NCBI RefSeq assembly: GCF_900099975.1 | Contig: NZ_FNEI01000003.1 | Location: forward strand, 1-64,000 | DNA length: 64,000 nt | Direction of reading: 5' to 3' | Origin: Arthrobacter cupressi | GTDB lineage: Bacteria > Actinomycetota > Actinomycetes > Actinomycetales > Micrococcaceae | Shown here: positions 7,296 to 15,958 of the stretch, in pieces | How the letters are laid out: each line of letters starts with the position of its first letter | Numbering within the stretch: position 1 is the stretch's first letter | Program-made: the position numbers and the translations under genes | Notes under the pieces: model-generated | The model's database searches: none | What the model saw: the letters and a program-made list of their open reading frames with translations, nothing else | What the model was told of the DNA's origin: nothing

Positions 7296-9014
7296 TCAGC
7301 GGCGCCGGCGTGAGGAATTCCCGAAGATGCCGCGCATGAGTTCGCGCCCGAGCTGCGTGCCCAGGGAGCGTGCCATGCTTTTCAATCCGCCGCCGAGCGC
7401 GCCGCCCAAGGCGCCTGTCAGATCGCCCAGCCCGCCACCGTCGTGCTGCGTCCCGGAACTCCGCGTCCCGGCACGGCGCGGCTCAGGGGCGGGAGCCGGG
7501 GGCACCTCCAACGGAGGAGCCTGGGGCGCAGGGCGGCTGCTCGGCCGGCCCAGGATTTCCTCCTCGATGCGGCGGGCCTCGGCGTCGATGTCGTATGCGG
7601 TGGTGCTCGCGGGCACGGGAGGCAGTCCGGGTGCGGCGGCGCCGGTGGGCACCGCTGCCTTGCCGCTGAGCTTTTCGTAGGCGGAGAGGTTGTCCACGGC
7701 CGTTCCGTACTTGACCAGCAGGGCGGAGGAGGCCACGGTGCTTCGGACGAGCTCGGCGCTGCTGGGGCCCATGACCGATTCCGGGGCGCGCAGGCGGGTC
7801 AGGGCGACCGGTGTGGGTGCGCCCCGTTCGTTCATCACGGTGATCACGGCCTCGCCGATACCGGCCGAGGTGAGGGTTTCCTCGAGGTCGTAGTCGCTCA
7901 CGGGGAAGGTGGAGACCGTGGCTTTCAGCGCCTTGGCGTCCTCGGGGGTGAAGGCCCGCAGGGCGTGTTGGATGCGGTTGGCCAGCTGGCCCAGGACGTC
8001 GGCCGGAACGTCTTTCGGGGTCTGGGTGACGAAGAAGATGCCCACGCCCTTGGACCGGATGAGCCGGACAGTGGTGGTGATGGCCTCGAGGAAAGCCTTG
8101 GACGCGCCGTTGAAGAGCAGGTGGGCCTCGTCCAGGAAGAAGACCAGCTTGGGCTTGTCGAGGTCGCCGGCCTCGGGAAGCTCCTCGAACAGGTCCGCGA
8201 GCAGCCACATCAGGAACGTGGAGAACAGCATTGGCTTGGTCTGCAGCGTGGGCAGTTCCAAGCAGCTGATGACGCCGCGGCCGTCCGGGGCGGTGCGCAG
8301 CAGTTCGGCGGTATCGAATTCGGGCTCGCCGAAGAACTTCTCCAGGCCCTGCGCCTCCAGGCCCACGAGCTCGCGCAGGATGACGCCCGCGGTCGCCTTG
8401 GAGAGTCCGCCCAGGTTCTCCAGCTCGGCCTTGCCTTCGGCCGAGGTGAGGAACTGGATGACGGAGCGCAGGTCCTTAAGGTCGAGCAGTTCCAGGTTCT
8501 TCTGGTCCGCGAAATGGAAGATGAGCTGCAGGCTGGATTCCTGGGTGTCGTTGAGCTCCATGATCCGGGACAGCAGGATGGGGCCGAAGGACGTGACGGT
8601 GGCCCGAACCGGGATGCCGTTGCCGTCCCCGCCGAGGGCCAGGAATTCCACCGGAAAGTTCCGGCCCGACCAGTCCTGGCCCAGGGCCACGGTGCGGGCG
8701 GTAAGTTTTTCGCTGGCGGTTGCCGCCGTGGCCAGCCCCGAGAGATCGCCCTTGATGTCCGCCAGGAACACCGGAACCCCCGCGGTGGAAAGCTGTTCGG
8801 CCATCATGTGCAGGGTGACCGTCTTGCCGGTGCCCGTTGCGCCGGCCACCAGACCGTGCCGGTTCATCATGGACAGCGGGAGGCGGACCTGTGCTTCCTT
8901 GTGGACTTCGCCGTCCACAATTGCGGCCCCGAGTTCGATGGTGGCGCCCTCCAGGGTGTAGCCCTGCTGGATGGTGGCGAGCTTCTCTGCAGCTGTCTTG
9001 TTGGCCATGCGCAC
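7296..9014 (-). CDS. HerA-like ATPase / helicase (DUF853 family)
   Basis: A 572-residue member of the HerA/VirB4-type ATPases of the YjgR (DUF853) group. Walker A GATGTGKT is at residues 58-65; Walker B is KLVFFLDEAHLLF; IFFVTQTPKDVPADVLGQLANRIQHALRAFTP, given here by its QTPKDVP core, matches the motif after Walker B. The C-terminal ~120 residues are Pro/Ala/Gly-rich and end in SSRRRR, probably a flexible basic tail. The function of YjgR-type proteins is not established; DNA translocation or pumping is assumed from the family. The GTG at 9014 is chosen because AGGA lies seven bases upstream; an ATG six bases further in is the alternative. It is divergent from the isomerase gene at 9111. Confidence 0.88.
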   Translation of the reverse strand: MRMANKTAAEKLATIQQGYTLEGATIELGAAIVDGEVHKEAQVRLPLSMMNRHGLVAGATGTGKTVTLHMMAEQLSTAGVPVFLADIKGDLSGLATAATASEKLTARTVALGQDWSGRNFPVEFLALGGDGNGIPVRATVTSFGPILLSRIMELNDTQESSLQLIFHFADQKNLELLDLKDLRSVIQFLTSAEGKAELENLGGLSKATAGVILRELVGLEAQGLEKFFGEPEFDTAELLRTAPDGRGVISCLELPTLQTKPMLFSTFLMWLLADLFEELPEAGDLDKPKLVFFLDEAHLLFNGASKAFLEAITTTVRLIRSKGVGIFFVTQTPKDVPADVLGQLANRIQHALRAFTPEDAKALKATVSTFPVSDYDLEETLTSAGIGEAVITVMNERGAPTPVALTRLRAPESVMGPSSAELVRSTVASSALLVKYGTAVDNLSAYEKLSGKAAVPTGAAAPGLPPVPASTTAYDIDAEARRIEEEILGRPSSRPAPQAPPLEVPPAPAPEPRRAGTRSSGTQHDGGGLGDLTGALGGALGGGLKSMARSLGTQLGRELMRGIFGNSSRRRR

Positions 9015-9046
9015 AGCTTAGTCCTGCGACCGGGAGGAAAGATTGC

Positions 9047-9064
9047 TTGGAAAGCGCATTCCAA
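9047..9064. promoter_or_regulatory. LacI-family operator upstream of isomerase
   Basis: TTGGAAAGCGCATTCCAA is an 18-bp near-palindrome centred on CG, the form typical of LacI-family operators. It is 47 bases upstream of the isomerase start at 9111 and closely matches two sites next to the LacI gene (11028-11045, 11076-11093). Control of the isomerase by that LacI protein is inferred. Confidence 0.75.
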
Positions 9065-9110
9065 CTAACGTTGGATCAGACTTCGCCCCCTACAGACTGC
9101 GAGACAAACC

Positions 9111-9917
9111 ATGGACCCGGAAACCCGAAACGCCGCACTGAGCGGCACTTTGAGTCCGGGCCTGTGCTCCGTGACGCTCCGTTCCCACAGCGTGGACGAC
9201 GTGGCGGCCCTTGCCGCAGAGGCGGGGCTGGCAGGCATCGAATGGGGCAGTGACGTCCACGTTCCGGATGCCGCCGCGGCCGCCCGCGCACGGAAGGCCT
9301 GCGCCAACGCCGGCCTCCGGGTCCTCTCCCTGGGGTCCTACTACCGCGCCGGCACCTTTGGGGATTTCGAAGCCACGCTGGCGCTCGCCGCCGGGATCGG
9401 AGCGCCGCGCGTCCGGATTTGGGCCGGGAGCCTTGAGCCCCACGAGGCCGACGCCGGCACCTGGGCTGCGGTGGTGGAGGACACCCGGCGGATCGCCGCC
9501 CTTGCGGCCGGCCAGGGCGTCGAGCTCGCCTTCGAATTCCACAACCGCTCGCTCACCAGCACGGTCGAGGGAACCCTGGAACTCCTGGGCCGGGTGGCGC
9601 GGCCGAACGTCGGCACCTACTGGCAGCCCGCCGTCGGCGTGTCCGATGCCGAGGCGCTCGACGCCCTGCGGAGCCTGCTCCCACGGCTGATGGGCATCCA
9701 TTGCTTTTCCTGGTGGCCGCAGGCCGAACGCCTGCCGCTGGACGCCCGCGAGGACCTGTGGCGTGAGGCGCTCGCGATTGCGCGCAGCAGCGGCCGGGAC
9801 CTTGACGTGATGCTCGAGTTCGTCGCGGACGACAGCCCGGAGATCCTGCTCCGCGACGCCGCGACGCTGCGCCGCTGGATCGGCGCCCTTCAAGCTGCGC
9901 GAAGCGGCGCCGTTTAG
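9111..9917 (+). CDS. sugar phosphate isomerase/epimerase family protein
   Basis: A 268-residue AP-endonuclease-2-type TIM barrel. Visible family elements include LAGIEWGSDVHV near residue 40, LAFEFHNRSLTSTVEGTLELL (metal-ligand Glu/His strand; core EFHNRS) and VGTYWQPAVGVSD. Proteins of this family isomerise or epimerise keto-sugars or inosose-type compounds; the substrate cannot be read from sequence. It faces the LacI gene convergently, the two reading frames overlapping by four bases at the stop codons, and has a LacI-type operator upstream. A second, different family member is at 13501-14340. Confidence 0.85.
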   Translation: MDPETRNAALSGTLSPGLCSVTLRSHSVDDVAALAAEAGLAGIEWGSDVHVPDAAAAARARKACANAGLRVLSLGSYYRAGTFGDFEATLALAAGIGAPRVRIWAGSLEPHEADAGTWAAVVEDTRRIAALAAGQGVELAFEFHNRSLTSTVEGTLELLGRVARPNVGTYWQPAVGVSDAEALDALRSLLPRLMGIHCFSWWPQAERLPLDAREDLWREALAIARSSGRDLDVMLEFVADDSPEILLRDAATLRRWIGALQAARSGAV

Positions 9918-10990
9918 GCGGTTTCCGTGCTCCGGCGCAGGCGGACGGTGCCGGTGATTCCGGAGGCGGCATCGTCCTCCGCGGGCAGGTCCGACAGGGC
10001 GCCAAGCGTCACCCTCCGGCCGATTTCCTCCAGCGGCAGCCCCACCGTGGAAAGCTCGGGGCGGAAATCCCGGAGCCATTCGATGTCGTCAAAGCCGGCC
10101 ACGGCGGCTTCCCCGGGCACCGACAGGCCCCGCTCGCGCAGCGCCGCCACGATCCCGATCGCCATGACGTCGTTCCCGGCGAAGATGCACGGCCGCCCGC
10201 CCCGATCGCCGGGGCGCCCGGCCAGTTGCGTTCCGGCGTCGAACCCGCCGTTGCGGCTGAAGGCCGTGTGCAGCACCTCCGCCGGTTCCCGCCCCGCCTC
10301 CGCCAGGCCGCGCTGGAAGCCGCGGACCCGCTCGTCGGACGTGGCCAGGCCGTCCGGGCCGGCCACGATCACGAACGGCCCCGTGTGCGCTGCGGCCAGT
10401 TCCGCCGCCAGCCCGCGGGCCAGCTCCTCGTTCGGCACGGGCAGCGTCCGGTAGCCCTCCGTCTCCGGCAAGCCGATGATCCCCTGCCCGACGACGCCGA
10501 GCCGGCCGCCGTTGCGGCAGTAGCGTTCGAGCTCTGCGGCGAGTTCGCCGTTGGCGGCAGAGTCCTCCGCCCGGGTTGAGCGGGAGCCGGCGATTACGAT
10601 CGCGTCCGCGCGCCGGGCGGCGAAAGCGGCGGCGGCCTCCTTTTCCCCGGCGGGCGTGCCGTCGGTGGTGGCCAGCAGGACCATCCGGCGCTCCTGGCGT
10701 GCCGCGGATTGGACGCCCCGGGCGATGGCCGAGAAGTAGGGGTCGGCAATGTCGTGGACGATCAGCCCGATGAGGCCCGTGCTGGATTTCGCGAGCGCCT
10801 GGGCCTGGGCATTGGCCACGTAGCCGAGGGATTCGGCGGCCTGGCGCACCCGTTCGGCGATGCCGGCCCCGGGTGTGCGGGCGGAACCGTTGAGGACCCG
10901 TGAGGCCGTGGCGGGGGAGACGCCGGCGAGTTTTGCCACTTCGGCCAAGGTGCTTGCGGCCACGGGGTTCCTTTCCATATGGGGGCTCAT
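9914..10990 (-). CDS. LacI family transcriptional regulator
   Basis: A 358-residue repressor. The N-terminal helix-turn-helix TLAEVAKLAGVSPATASRVL (with the hinge helix to LGYVANAQAQALA) is classical LacI. The remainder is a periplasmic-binding-protein-like sensor domain with IFAGNDVMAIGIVAALRERG near the end (core GNDVMAIG). ATG 10990 is preferred because GCGGAG lies five bases upstream; the ATG at 10978 (MERNPVAAS) lacks a clear ribosome site. Three operator-like palindromes of one type flank it, two in the divergent promoter with the Gfo/Idh gene and one before the isomerase at 9111, so it probably controls itself and the surrounding sugar cluster. Confidence 0.92.
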   Translation of the reverse strand: MSPHMERNPVAASTLAEVAKLAGVSPATASRVLNGSARTPGAGIAERVRQAAESLGYVANAQAQALAKSSTGLIGLIVHDIADPYFSAIARGVQSAARQERRMVLLATTDGTPAGEKEAAAAFAARRADAIVIAGSRSTRAEDSAANGELAAELERYCRNGGRLGVVGQGIIGLPETEGYRTLPVPNEELARGLAAELAAAHTGPFVIVAGPDGLATSDERVRGFQRGLAEAGREPAEVLHTAFSRNGGFDAGTQLAGRPGDRGGRPCIFAGNDVMAIGIVAALRERGLSVPGEAAVAGFDDIEWLRDFRPELSTVGLPLEEIGRRVTLGALSDLPAEDDAASGITGTVRLRRSTETA

Positions 10991-11027
10991 GGGGGCTCCG
11001 CCCATTATGGCAGTTTTGAGGCCGGCT

Positions 11028-11045
11028 CGGGAAAGCGCTTGCCAA
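11028..11045. promoter_or_regulatory. LacI-family operator, LacI-proximal
   Basis: CGGGAAAGCGCTTGCCAA, a CG-centred near-palindrome of the same type as the other two operators, 38 bases upstream of the LacI start. Its centre is 48 bp from that of the second site, which would allow cooperative or looping binding (inference). Confidence 0.7.
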
Positions 11046-11075
11046 GGGAGCTGTCCGCGTGCACACTGGAACGAC

Positions 11076-11093
11076 TGGGAATGCGCTTTCCAA
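11076..11093. promoter_or_regulatory. LacI-family operator, Gfo/Idh-proximal
   Basis: TGGGAATGCGCTTTCCAA, followed by CTAA as at the 9047 site (CCAACTAA in both). It is 28 bases before the Gfo/Idh start codon and probably overlaps that promoter, which fits repression. Confidence 0.75.
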
Positions 11094-11120
11094 CTAATCC
11101 CGAGAACTTTTGGAGGACAC

Positions 11121-12290
11121 ATGGGTTTCGAAACCAGGACCATCCGGATTGCCATGAACGGCATCACCGGCCGCATGGGCTACCGCCAGCACCTGCTGCG
11201 CTCTATCCTGCCGATCCGCGACGCCGGCGGCTTCACCCTGGAGGACGGCACCCGCGTCCAGGTGGAGCCGATCCTGGTGGGCCGCAACGAGGCCAAGATC
11301 CGCGAGCTTGCCGAGAAGCACAAGATCGCCGAGTGGACCACGGACCTGGATTCCGTGATCAAGGACCCCTCCGTGGACATCATCTTCGACGCCTCCATGA
11401 CCAGCCTGCGCGCGGCCACCCTGAAGAAGGCCATGCAGGCCGGCAAGCACATCTTCACCGAGAAGCCCACGGCGGAGACCCTCGAGGAAGCCGTGGAACT
11501 GGCGCGGATCGGCAAGCAGGCCGGAGTCACCGCCGGCGTCGTGCACGACAAGCTCTACCTGCCCGGCCTCGTGAAGCTGCGCCGCCTGGTGGACGAAGGC
11601 TTCTTCGGCCGCATCCTCTCCATCCGCGGCGAGTTCGGCTACTGGGTCTTCGAAGGCGACGTGCAGGCAGCCCAGCGCCCGTCCTGGAACTACCGCAAGG
11701 AAGACGGCGGCGGCATGACCACGGACATGTTCTGCCACTGGAACTACGTCCTGGAAGGCATCGTCGGCAAGGTCCGGAGCGTCACCGCCAAGACCGCTAC
11801 CCACATCCCGGTCCGCTGGGACGAGGCCGGCAAGGAATACCAGGCCACGGCGGACGACGCCTCCTACGGCATCTTTGAACTCGAGACCCCGGGCGGGGAC
11901 GCCGTCGTCGGCCAGATCAACTCCTCCTGGGCCGTGCGCGTCTACCGCGACGAACTGGTGGAGTTCCAGGTGGACGGCACGCACGGTTCCGCCGTCGCCG
12001 GTTTGAACAAGTGCGTTGCGCAGCAGCGCGCCCACACCCCCAAGCCGGTCTGGAACCCGGACCTGCCCGTCACCGAATCCTTCCGCGACCAGTGGCAGGA
12101 CGTCCCGGCCAACGCGGAACTGGACAACGGCTTCAAGCTGCAGTGGGAGGAATTCCTGCGCGACGTCGTCGCCGGCCGGGAGCACCGCTTCGGCCTGCTT
12201 TCCGCCGCCCGCGGCGTGCAGCTGGCCGAACTCGGCCTCCAGTCCTCCGCCGAACGCCGTACCGTCGACATTCCGGAGATCGTGCTCTGA
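11121..12290 (+). CDS. Gfo/Idh/MocA family oxidoreductase
   Basis: A 389-residue NAD(P)-dependent dehydrogenase. The Rossmann fold begins MNGITGRMG (residues 12-20) and the family motif E-K-P is at 114-116 in FTEKPTAETLEEA. A catalytic-type segment DGGGMTTDMFCHWNYVLEG fits the D-x-x-x-H pattern used on sugars and inositols. The ATG at 11121 follows TTGGAGGACAC. It is the first gene of a tight three-gene operon under two LacI-type operators; the stop codon overlaps the next start. It probably oxidises a sugar or cyclitol hydroxyl; the substrate is not known. Confidence 0.9.
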   Translation: MGFETRTIRIAMNGITGRMGYRQHLLRSILPIRDAGGFTLEDGTRVQVEPILVGRNEAKIRELAEKHKIAEWTTDLDSVIKDPSVDIIFDASMTSLRAATLKKAMQAGKHIFTEKPTAETLEEAVELARIGKQAGVTAGVVHDKLYLPGLVKLRRLVDEGFFGRILSIRGEFGYWVFEGDVQAAQRPSWNYRKEDGGGMTTDMFCHWNYVLEGIVGKVRSVTAKTATHIPVRWDEAGKEYQATADDASYGIFELETPGGDAVVGQINSSWAVRVYRDELVEFQVDGTHGSAVAGLNKCVAQQRAHTPKPVWNPDLPVTESFRDQWQDVPANAELDNGFKLQWEEFLRDVVAGREHRFGLLSAARGVQLAELGLQSSAERRTVDIPEIVL

Positions 12291-13504
12291 TGACGTCCCT
12301 GATCCTTCCCGACGCCGACGGCGGCACCCGCCGCTACACGGTCCGCCCCGCGACGTCCTGGGCCAGGCCGTCCGCACCTTTGACGTCCCGGCGCGCCTAC
12401 GCCGCGGCGCACGTGATCCCCGAAGCCTCCGCCGACAACACCCCCGGAGCCCCGGCACAGCTCAACTGGGACGCCACCCTGGCCTACCGCCACGAGCTCT
12501 GGTCCTATGGCCTGGGCGTGGCCGACGCCATGGACACCGCGCAGCGCGGCATGGGGCTGGACTGGGCGGCGACCCAGCAGCTCATCAAGCGTTCCGGCGC
12601 CGAGGCCGCTTCTGTGGTGGCCGCGGGGAATGCCGCGACGGCGGGCAAGTCCGTCCGCGACCTCGTCGCCTGCGGCGCCGGGACCGATCAGCTGGACCTG
12701 GACGCCTTGCCGGGCGGCGCCGCCGGCATCCACGCCGTGCTTGACGCGTACCGCGAGCAGATCGCCATCGTGTCCGAAGCCGGGCCCAAGGTGATCCTCA
12801 TGGCCTCGCGTGCCCTCGCCCGCGTTGCTCGCGGCCCGGAGGACTACCTGCACGTCTACTCCACCTTGCTGCGGGAAGTGGAGCAGCCCGTCATCCTGCA
12901 CTGGCTGGGCACTATGTTCGACCCCGCGCTCGCCGGGTACTGGGGTTCCGACGACGTGACACAGGCGACCGACACCTTCCTCGGCCTCATCCGGGAGCAC
13001 GCGGACAAGGTGGACGGCGTGAAGGTCTCGCTGCTGGACGCTGCGCACGAGGTGGCGCTGCGCGCCCAGCTGCCGGCCGGCGTCAGGCTCTACACCGGGG
13101 ACGACTTCAACTACCCGGAACTGATCGACGGCGACGGCACGCACCACTCGGACGCGCTGCTGGGCATCTTTGCGGCCATCTATCCGGCCGCCTCGGTGGC
13201 CCTGCAGAAGTACGACGCCGGCCACGCCGCCGAAGCGCGCGCCATCCTGGATTCCACCCGGGAGCTCGGTAAGCACATCTTCAGCGCACCGACGTTCTAC
13301 TACAAGACCGGCATCGCCTTCCTGTCCTGGCTCAACGGCAAGCAGCCGGGCTTCCAGATGGTCGGCGGCCTGCACTCCGGCCGTTCCGTGGTGCACCTGG
13401 CCCGTACCTTCGAACTGGCGGACCAGGCAGGGCTGCTGCGCGATCCGGCGCTCGCCGCGTTCCGCATGTCCGACTTCCTGCGGATCAACGGGGTGGGTGC
13501 ATGA
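12290..13504 (+). CDS. DUF993 family (dihydrodipicolinate synthase-like) protein
   Basis: A 404-residue protein of the DUF993 family, distantly related to DapA/NAL class I aldolases. The region with GTMFDPALAGYWGSDDV and YTGDDFNYPELIDGDGTHHS (cores GTMFDPALAG and GDDFNYPELI) is typical. Members regularly sit beside Gfo/Idh dehydrogenases and TIM-barrel isomerases in Actinobacteria, as here, so an aldol cleavage or dehydration step in sugar-acid breakdown is likely but unproven. The ATG shares one base with the upstream TGA, and its own stop overlaps the ATG of the following isomerase by four bases. Confidence 0.85.
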   Translation: MTSLILPDADGGTRRYTVRPATSWARPSAPLTSRRAYAAAHVIPEASADNTPGAPAQLNWDATLAYRHELWSYGLGVADAMDTAQRGMGLDWAATQQLIKRSGAEAASVVAAGNAATAGKSVRDLVACGAGTDQLDLDALPGGAAGIHAVLDAYREQIAIVSEAGPKVILMASRALARVARGPEDYLHVYSTLLREVEQPVILHWLGTMFDPALAGYWGSDDVTQATDTFLGLIREHADKVDGVKVSLLDAAHEVALRAQLPAGVRLYTGDDFNYPELIDGDGTHHSDALLGIFAAIYPAASVALQKYDAGHAAEARAILDSTRELGKHIFSAPTFYYKTGIAFLSWLNGKQPGFQMVGGLHSGRSVVHLARTFELADQAGLLRDPALAAFRMSDFLRINGVGA

Positions 13505-14340
13505 GTGACCTGAGCAGGCTTTCCCTGAATACCGCCACCACCAAGAAGTGGACCCTCGCCGAGGCCGTGGACGGCTGCGTCCGGGCGGGCATCCCGGCGA
13601 TCGGGCCGTGGCGGGACCGGGTGCACGAGGCGGGGCTGGATAAGGCGGCCCGGCTGATCAAGGACGCCGGGCTGCGGGTCTCTTCGCTGTGCCGCGGCGG
13701 TTTCCTCACAGCGGCCGACGCCGAAGGGCAGGCGGCCGCGCTCGCCGACAACCGCGATGCCGTCCTCGAAGCGGTGGCACTGGACACGCGCGAACTGTTC
13801 CTCGTCGTCGGCGGCCTGGCCACCGGTGAGAAGGACGTGGTGGCGGCCCGGCAGCGGGTGGCGGACCGGCTTGGGGAACTGGTGCCGTTCGCCGTCGAGC
13901 ACGGGGTACGGCTGGTCCTCGAACCGCTGCACCCGATGTACGCCGCGGACCGGGCACTGATCTCCACGCTCGGGCAGGCGCTGGACCTCGCGGCACCGTA
14001 CCCGGCTGACGCCGTCGGGGTGGCCGTGGATACCTTCCACGTGTGGTGGGACCCGGAGCTGAAGGCGCAGATCGAACGGGCCGGGCGGGAGCAGCGGATC
14101 GCCTCGTACCAGGTGTGCGATTTCAACCTCCCGATCGCCGCGGACGCGCTGCTGTCCCGCGGCATGATGGGCGACGGCGTGATCGACTTCGCGACGATCG
14201 GCAGCTGGGTGCGGGACGCCGGATACAGCGGCGACATCGAGGTGGAAATCTTCAACCAGGACATCTGGGACGCCGACGGCGACGCCGTGCTGGCCACCAT
14301 GAAGGAGCGCTACGCGGAGCTGGTCCTGCCCTTCGCCTGA
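13501..14340 (+). CDS. sugar phosphate isomerase/epimerase family protein
   Basis: A 279-residue TIM-barrel protein. Ordered motifs include VSSLCRGGFLTAADAEG, LVLEPLHPMYAADRALIST (metal-ligand Glu), VAVDTFHVWWDPEL (Asp/His ligands) and a final DIEVEIFNQDIW (Glu ligand); all four metal-ligand positions appear intact. The start overlaps the DUF993 stop codon (ATGA). Together with the two preceding genes it forms a catabolic unit that probably interconverts a keto-sugar or inosose intermediate. Confidence 0.88.
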   Translation: MSDLSRLSLNTATTKKWTLAEAVDGCVRAGIPAIGPWRDRVHEAGLDKAARLIKDAGLRVSSLCRGGFLTAADAEGQAAALADNRDAVLEAVALDTRELFLVVGGLATGEKDVVAARQRVADRLGELVPFAVEHGVRLVLEPLHPMYAADRALISTLGQALDLAAPYPADAVGVAVDTFHVWWDPELKAQIERAGREQRIASYQVCDFNLPIAADALLSRGMMGDGVIDFATIGSWVRDAGYSGDIEVEIFNQDIWDADGDAVLATMKERYAELVLPFA

Positions 14341-14398
14341 GCCGTTTTCAACGCCCGCTTCCAGAGGTGCGGCACCGTGTGATTAATTCCTCTCGGCG

Positions 14399-14422
14399 TC
14401 CCCTTGACGGCGGGCAAGGGGA
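14399..14422 (+). terminator. weak hairpin after isomerase operon
   Basis: TCCCCTTG pairs with CAAGGGGA around an 8-base loop, 59 bases after the operon stop. No T tract follows. It could be the operon terminator or part of the leader of the next gene. Confidence 0.35.
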
Positions 14423-14530
14423 GCCTCCAGCATTGATCGTAGCGTTCATTTCTCGAACGTTTCTTATCGGTGTCGCACTTCCGTTTCCGGGGAAGTGGTG
14501 TCGGGCAAGGGAGCGGATCCTGCGCCGGAA

Positions 14531-14986
14531 ATGGACAACATTGTGGGACTGTGGTTGGACATCGCAGGTTGGGGCGGCGCAGTTGCGATCCTGGCGTCCT
14601 ATCTCTCCGTTTCCATGGGCTGGCTGCGGGCCGGCCGGCGCTTCCAAGCGGCGAACCTCGTGGGTTCCGTCGCCTTCATCATCAACGGGTCCTACTACGG
14701 CGCCTGGCCGTCCGTGGTGACCAACGTCGCCTGGTTCGTGATCTCGGCGGTGGCGCTTGTCCGCATGCAGCGCGCCGCGTCCCGGGCGGGACAGGCTCCC
14801 GAAGCCGAACCGGTGGAAGCCGTGGCGCCGATGGCCCCGGCGCACCCCGTTCCCGTGGTGACCGCCTCGATTCCGGTGGTGCAGGCGCCGGTGCAGGCGG
14901 CCCCGGCACACCCCGTACCGGTCGTCACCGCCTCGGTGCCCTTGGTGCCTGCCTGCCAGGGGTCCCCGCAGCCCGCGGAGGCGTAA
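14531..14986 (+). CDS. small membrane protein of CBU_0592 type with Pro/Val-rich tail
   Basis: A 151-residue protein. The first ~80 residues contain hydrophobic helices with GGAVAILASYL, FQAANLVGSVAFIINGSYYG and NVAWFVISAVALV, the pattern of CBU_0592-domain membrane proteins (function unknown). The last ~65 residues are a low-complexity cytoplasmic or external tail in which PAHPVPVVTAS occurs twice (28 residues apart). ATG 14531 is chosen as the start of the hydrophobic domain; a GTG 36 bases upstream is an alternative. It is not obviously linked to neighbours. Confidence 0.65.
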   Translation: MDNIVGLWLDIAGWGGAVAILASYLSVSMGWLRAGRRFQAANLVGSVAFIINGSYYGAWPSVVTNVAWFVISAVALVRMQRAASRAGQAPEAEPVEAVAPMAPAHPVPVVTASIPVVQAPVQAAPAHPVPVVTASVPLVPACQGSPQPAEA

Positions 14987-15022
14987 GGCCTTTTTCTGCT
15001 TGTCCCGGGCGTCCCGCTCCAC

Positions 15023-15110
15023 ATTCTGCTGGATCACCTCCCGGCCGCCCGCTCGCGTCCGCGTGGTTTGGGGGCGAGGCGTCCTGCCAGTCCGGGTGAT
15101 CCAGCAGAAT
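15023..15110. repeat. palindromic intergenic element, copy 1
   Basis: Arms ATTCTGCTGGATCACC (15023-15038) and GGTGATCCAGCAGAAT (15095-15110) are perfect 16-base complements around a 56-base GC-rich spacer. An identical-length copy lies exactly 210 bp downstream. The gap 14987-15339 (353 bases) contains only these elements; no gene is seen. Confidence 0.8.
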
Positions 15111-15232
15111 CGCCACGGGAAACCCAGCGCACCGGTCCACATGGCTCAATTCAAGATCTAGGGCAACACTGAATCCCTGGCAGGGGCACGGCAGCAGATG
15201 TCGGACGCGCTCCACGAGGCTCCCCGCCGCAC

Positions 15233-15320
15233 ATTCTGCTGGATGACTCCGGCTGCGATCGCCTGTGACCGCGCAATCCCGGGCGGTTCAAGCCGGCCCG
15301 GCCGGGTGATCCAGCAGAAT
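15233..15320. repeat. palindromic intergenic element, copy 2
   Basis: Left arm ATTCTGCTGGATGACT has diverged at a few positions; right arm GGTGATCCAGCAGAAT (15305-15320) is identical to copy 1 and is followed by the same CG-Y-C-A tail and GGAAACCC. The copy has the same 88-bp length as copy 1. Confidence 0.8.
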
Positions 15321-15339
15321 CGTCAACGGAAACCCGGGA

Positions 15340-15900
15340 CTACGCGTCCTTGTTCCGGTAGCTGACGTACACGACGCCGTTGCCGAAGCGGCGTTCCTCC
15401 AGCAGTTCGAGCTGGAGCCCGACTCCGTCCGGCAGGAACCGCTTGCCGCCGCCCACCGTGACGGGGCTGAGGAAGAAACGGAACTCGTCCACGAGCCCGG
15501 CCTTGACCGCTTGCCCCGCCAACCCGGCACCGCCGATGGAGAGTTCCCGCTCGGCCGACTCTTTCAGCGCCCGGACGGCTCCGGCGTCGAAGGCTTTTTC
15601 AATCCGCGTCCTCGCCGTGGAGGGCTGCTCCAGGGACGTGGAGTACACGATCTTGTCCGCCGCATGCCAGATCCCGGCGTAGTCCTTGATGGCCTGGGGT
15701 TCTCCGGAGGTGTCCAGATCCTCCCACCACGCCATGACCTCGTACATCCGGCGGCCGAGCAGGTAGGTGCCGGACCTGCCTTCGAGCTCGTTGACGAAGC
15801 CGTGGACCTCCTCGTCCGGGGCGCTCCAGTCGAAGTTGCCGTCAGCGTCCGCGATGTAGCCGTCCAGGGACATGATGGCGGTGTAGATCAGCTTGGCCAT
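15340..15900 (-). CDS. dihydrofolate reductase family protein (RibD C-terminal type)
   Basis: A 186-residue single-domain reductase. AKLIYTAIMSLDGYIADADG at the N-terminus (core SLDGYIAD), YLLGRRMYEVM and DEFRFFLSPVTVGGGKRFLP (core VTVGGGKRF) are the usual marks of the DHFR-like RibD C-terminal family, which uses NADPH. Many paralogues in Actinobacteria have no known substrate. The ATG at 15900 is chosen because homologues begin with this strand; 15 codons upstream are in frame but not family-like. A related paralogue is at 21655-22275. Confidence 0.85.
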   Translation of the reverse strand: MAKLIYTAIMSLDGYIADADGNFDWSAPDEEVHGFVNELEGRSGTYLLGRRMYEVMAWWEDLDTSGEPQAIKDYAGIWHAADKIVYSTSLEQPSTARTRIEKAFDAGAVRALKESAERELSIGGAGLAGQAVKAGLVDEFRFFLSPVTVGGGKRFLPDGVGLQLELLEERRFGNGVVYVSYRNKDA

Positions 15901-15958
15901 GAGCTGAGGGTACGCCGTTCCGGCTCGCTCCTGAATGCCGTGCACCGGGCTAGTACAG

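Noticed and set aside
7443-9068. 541-codon plus-strand frame opposite the HerA-like gene
   Set aside because: Composition is typical of an antisense shadow; the minus strand has full ATPase motifs.
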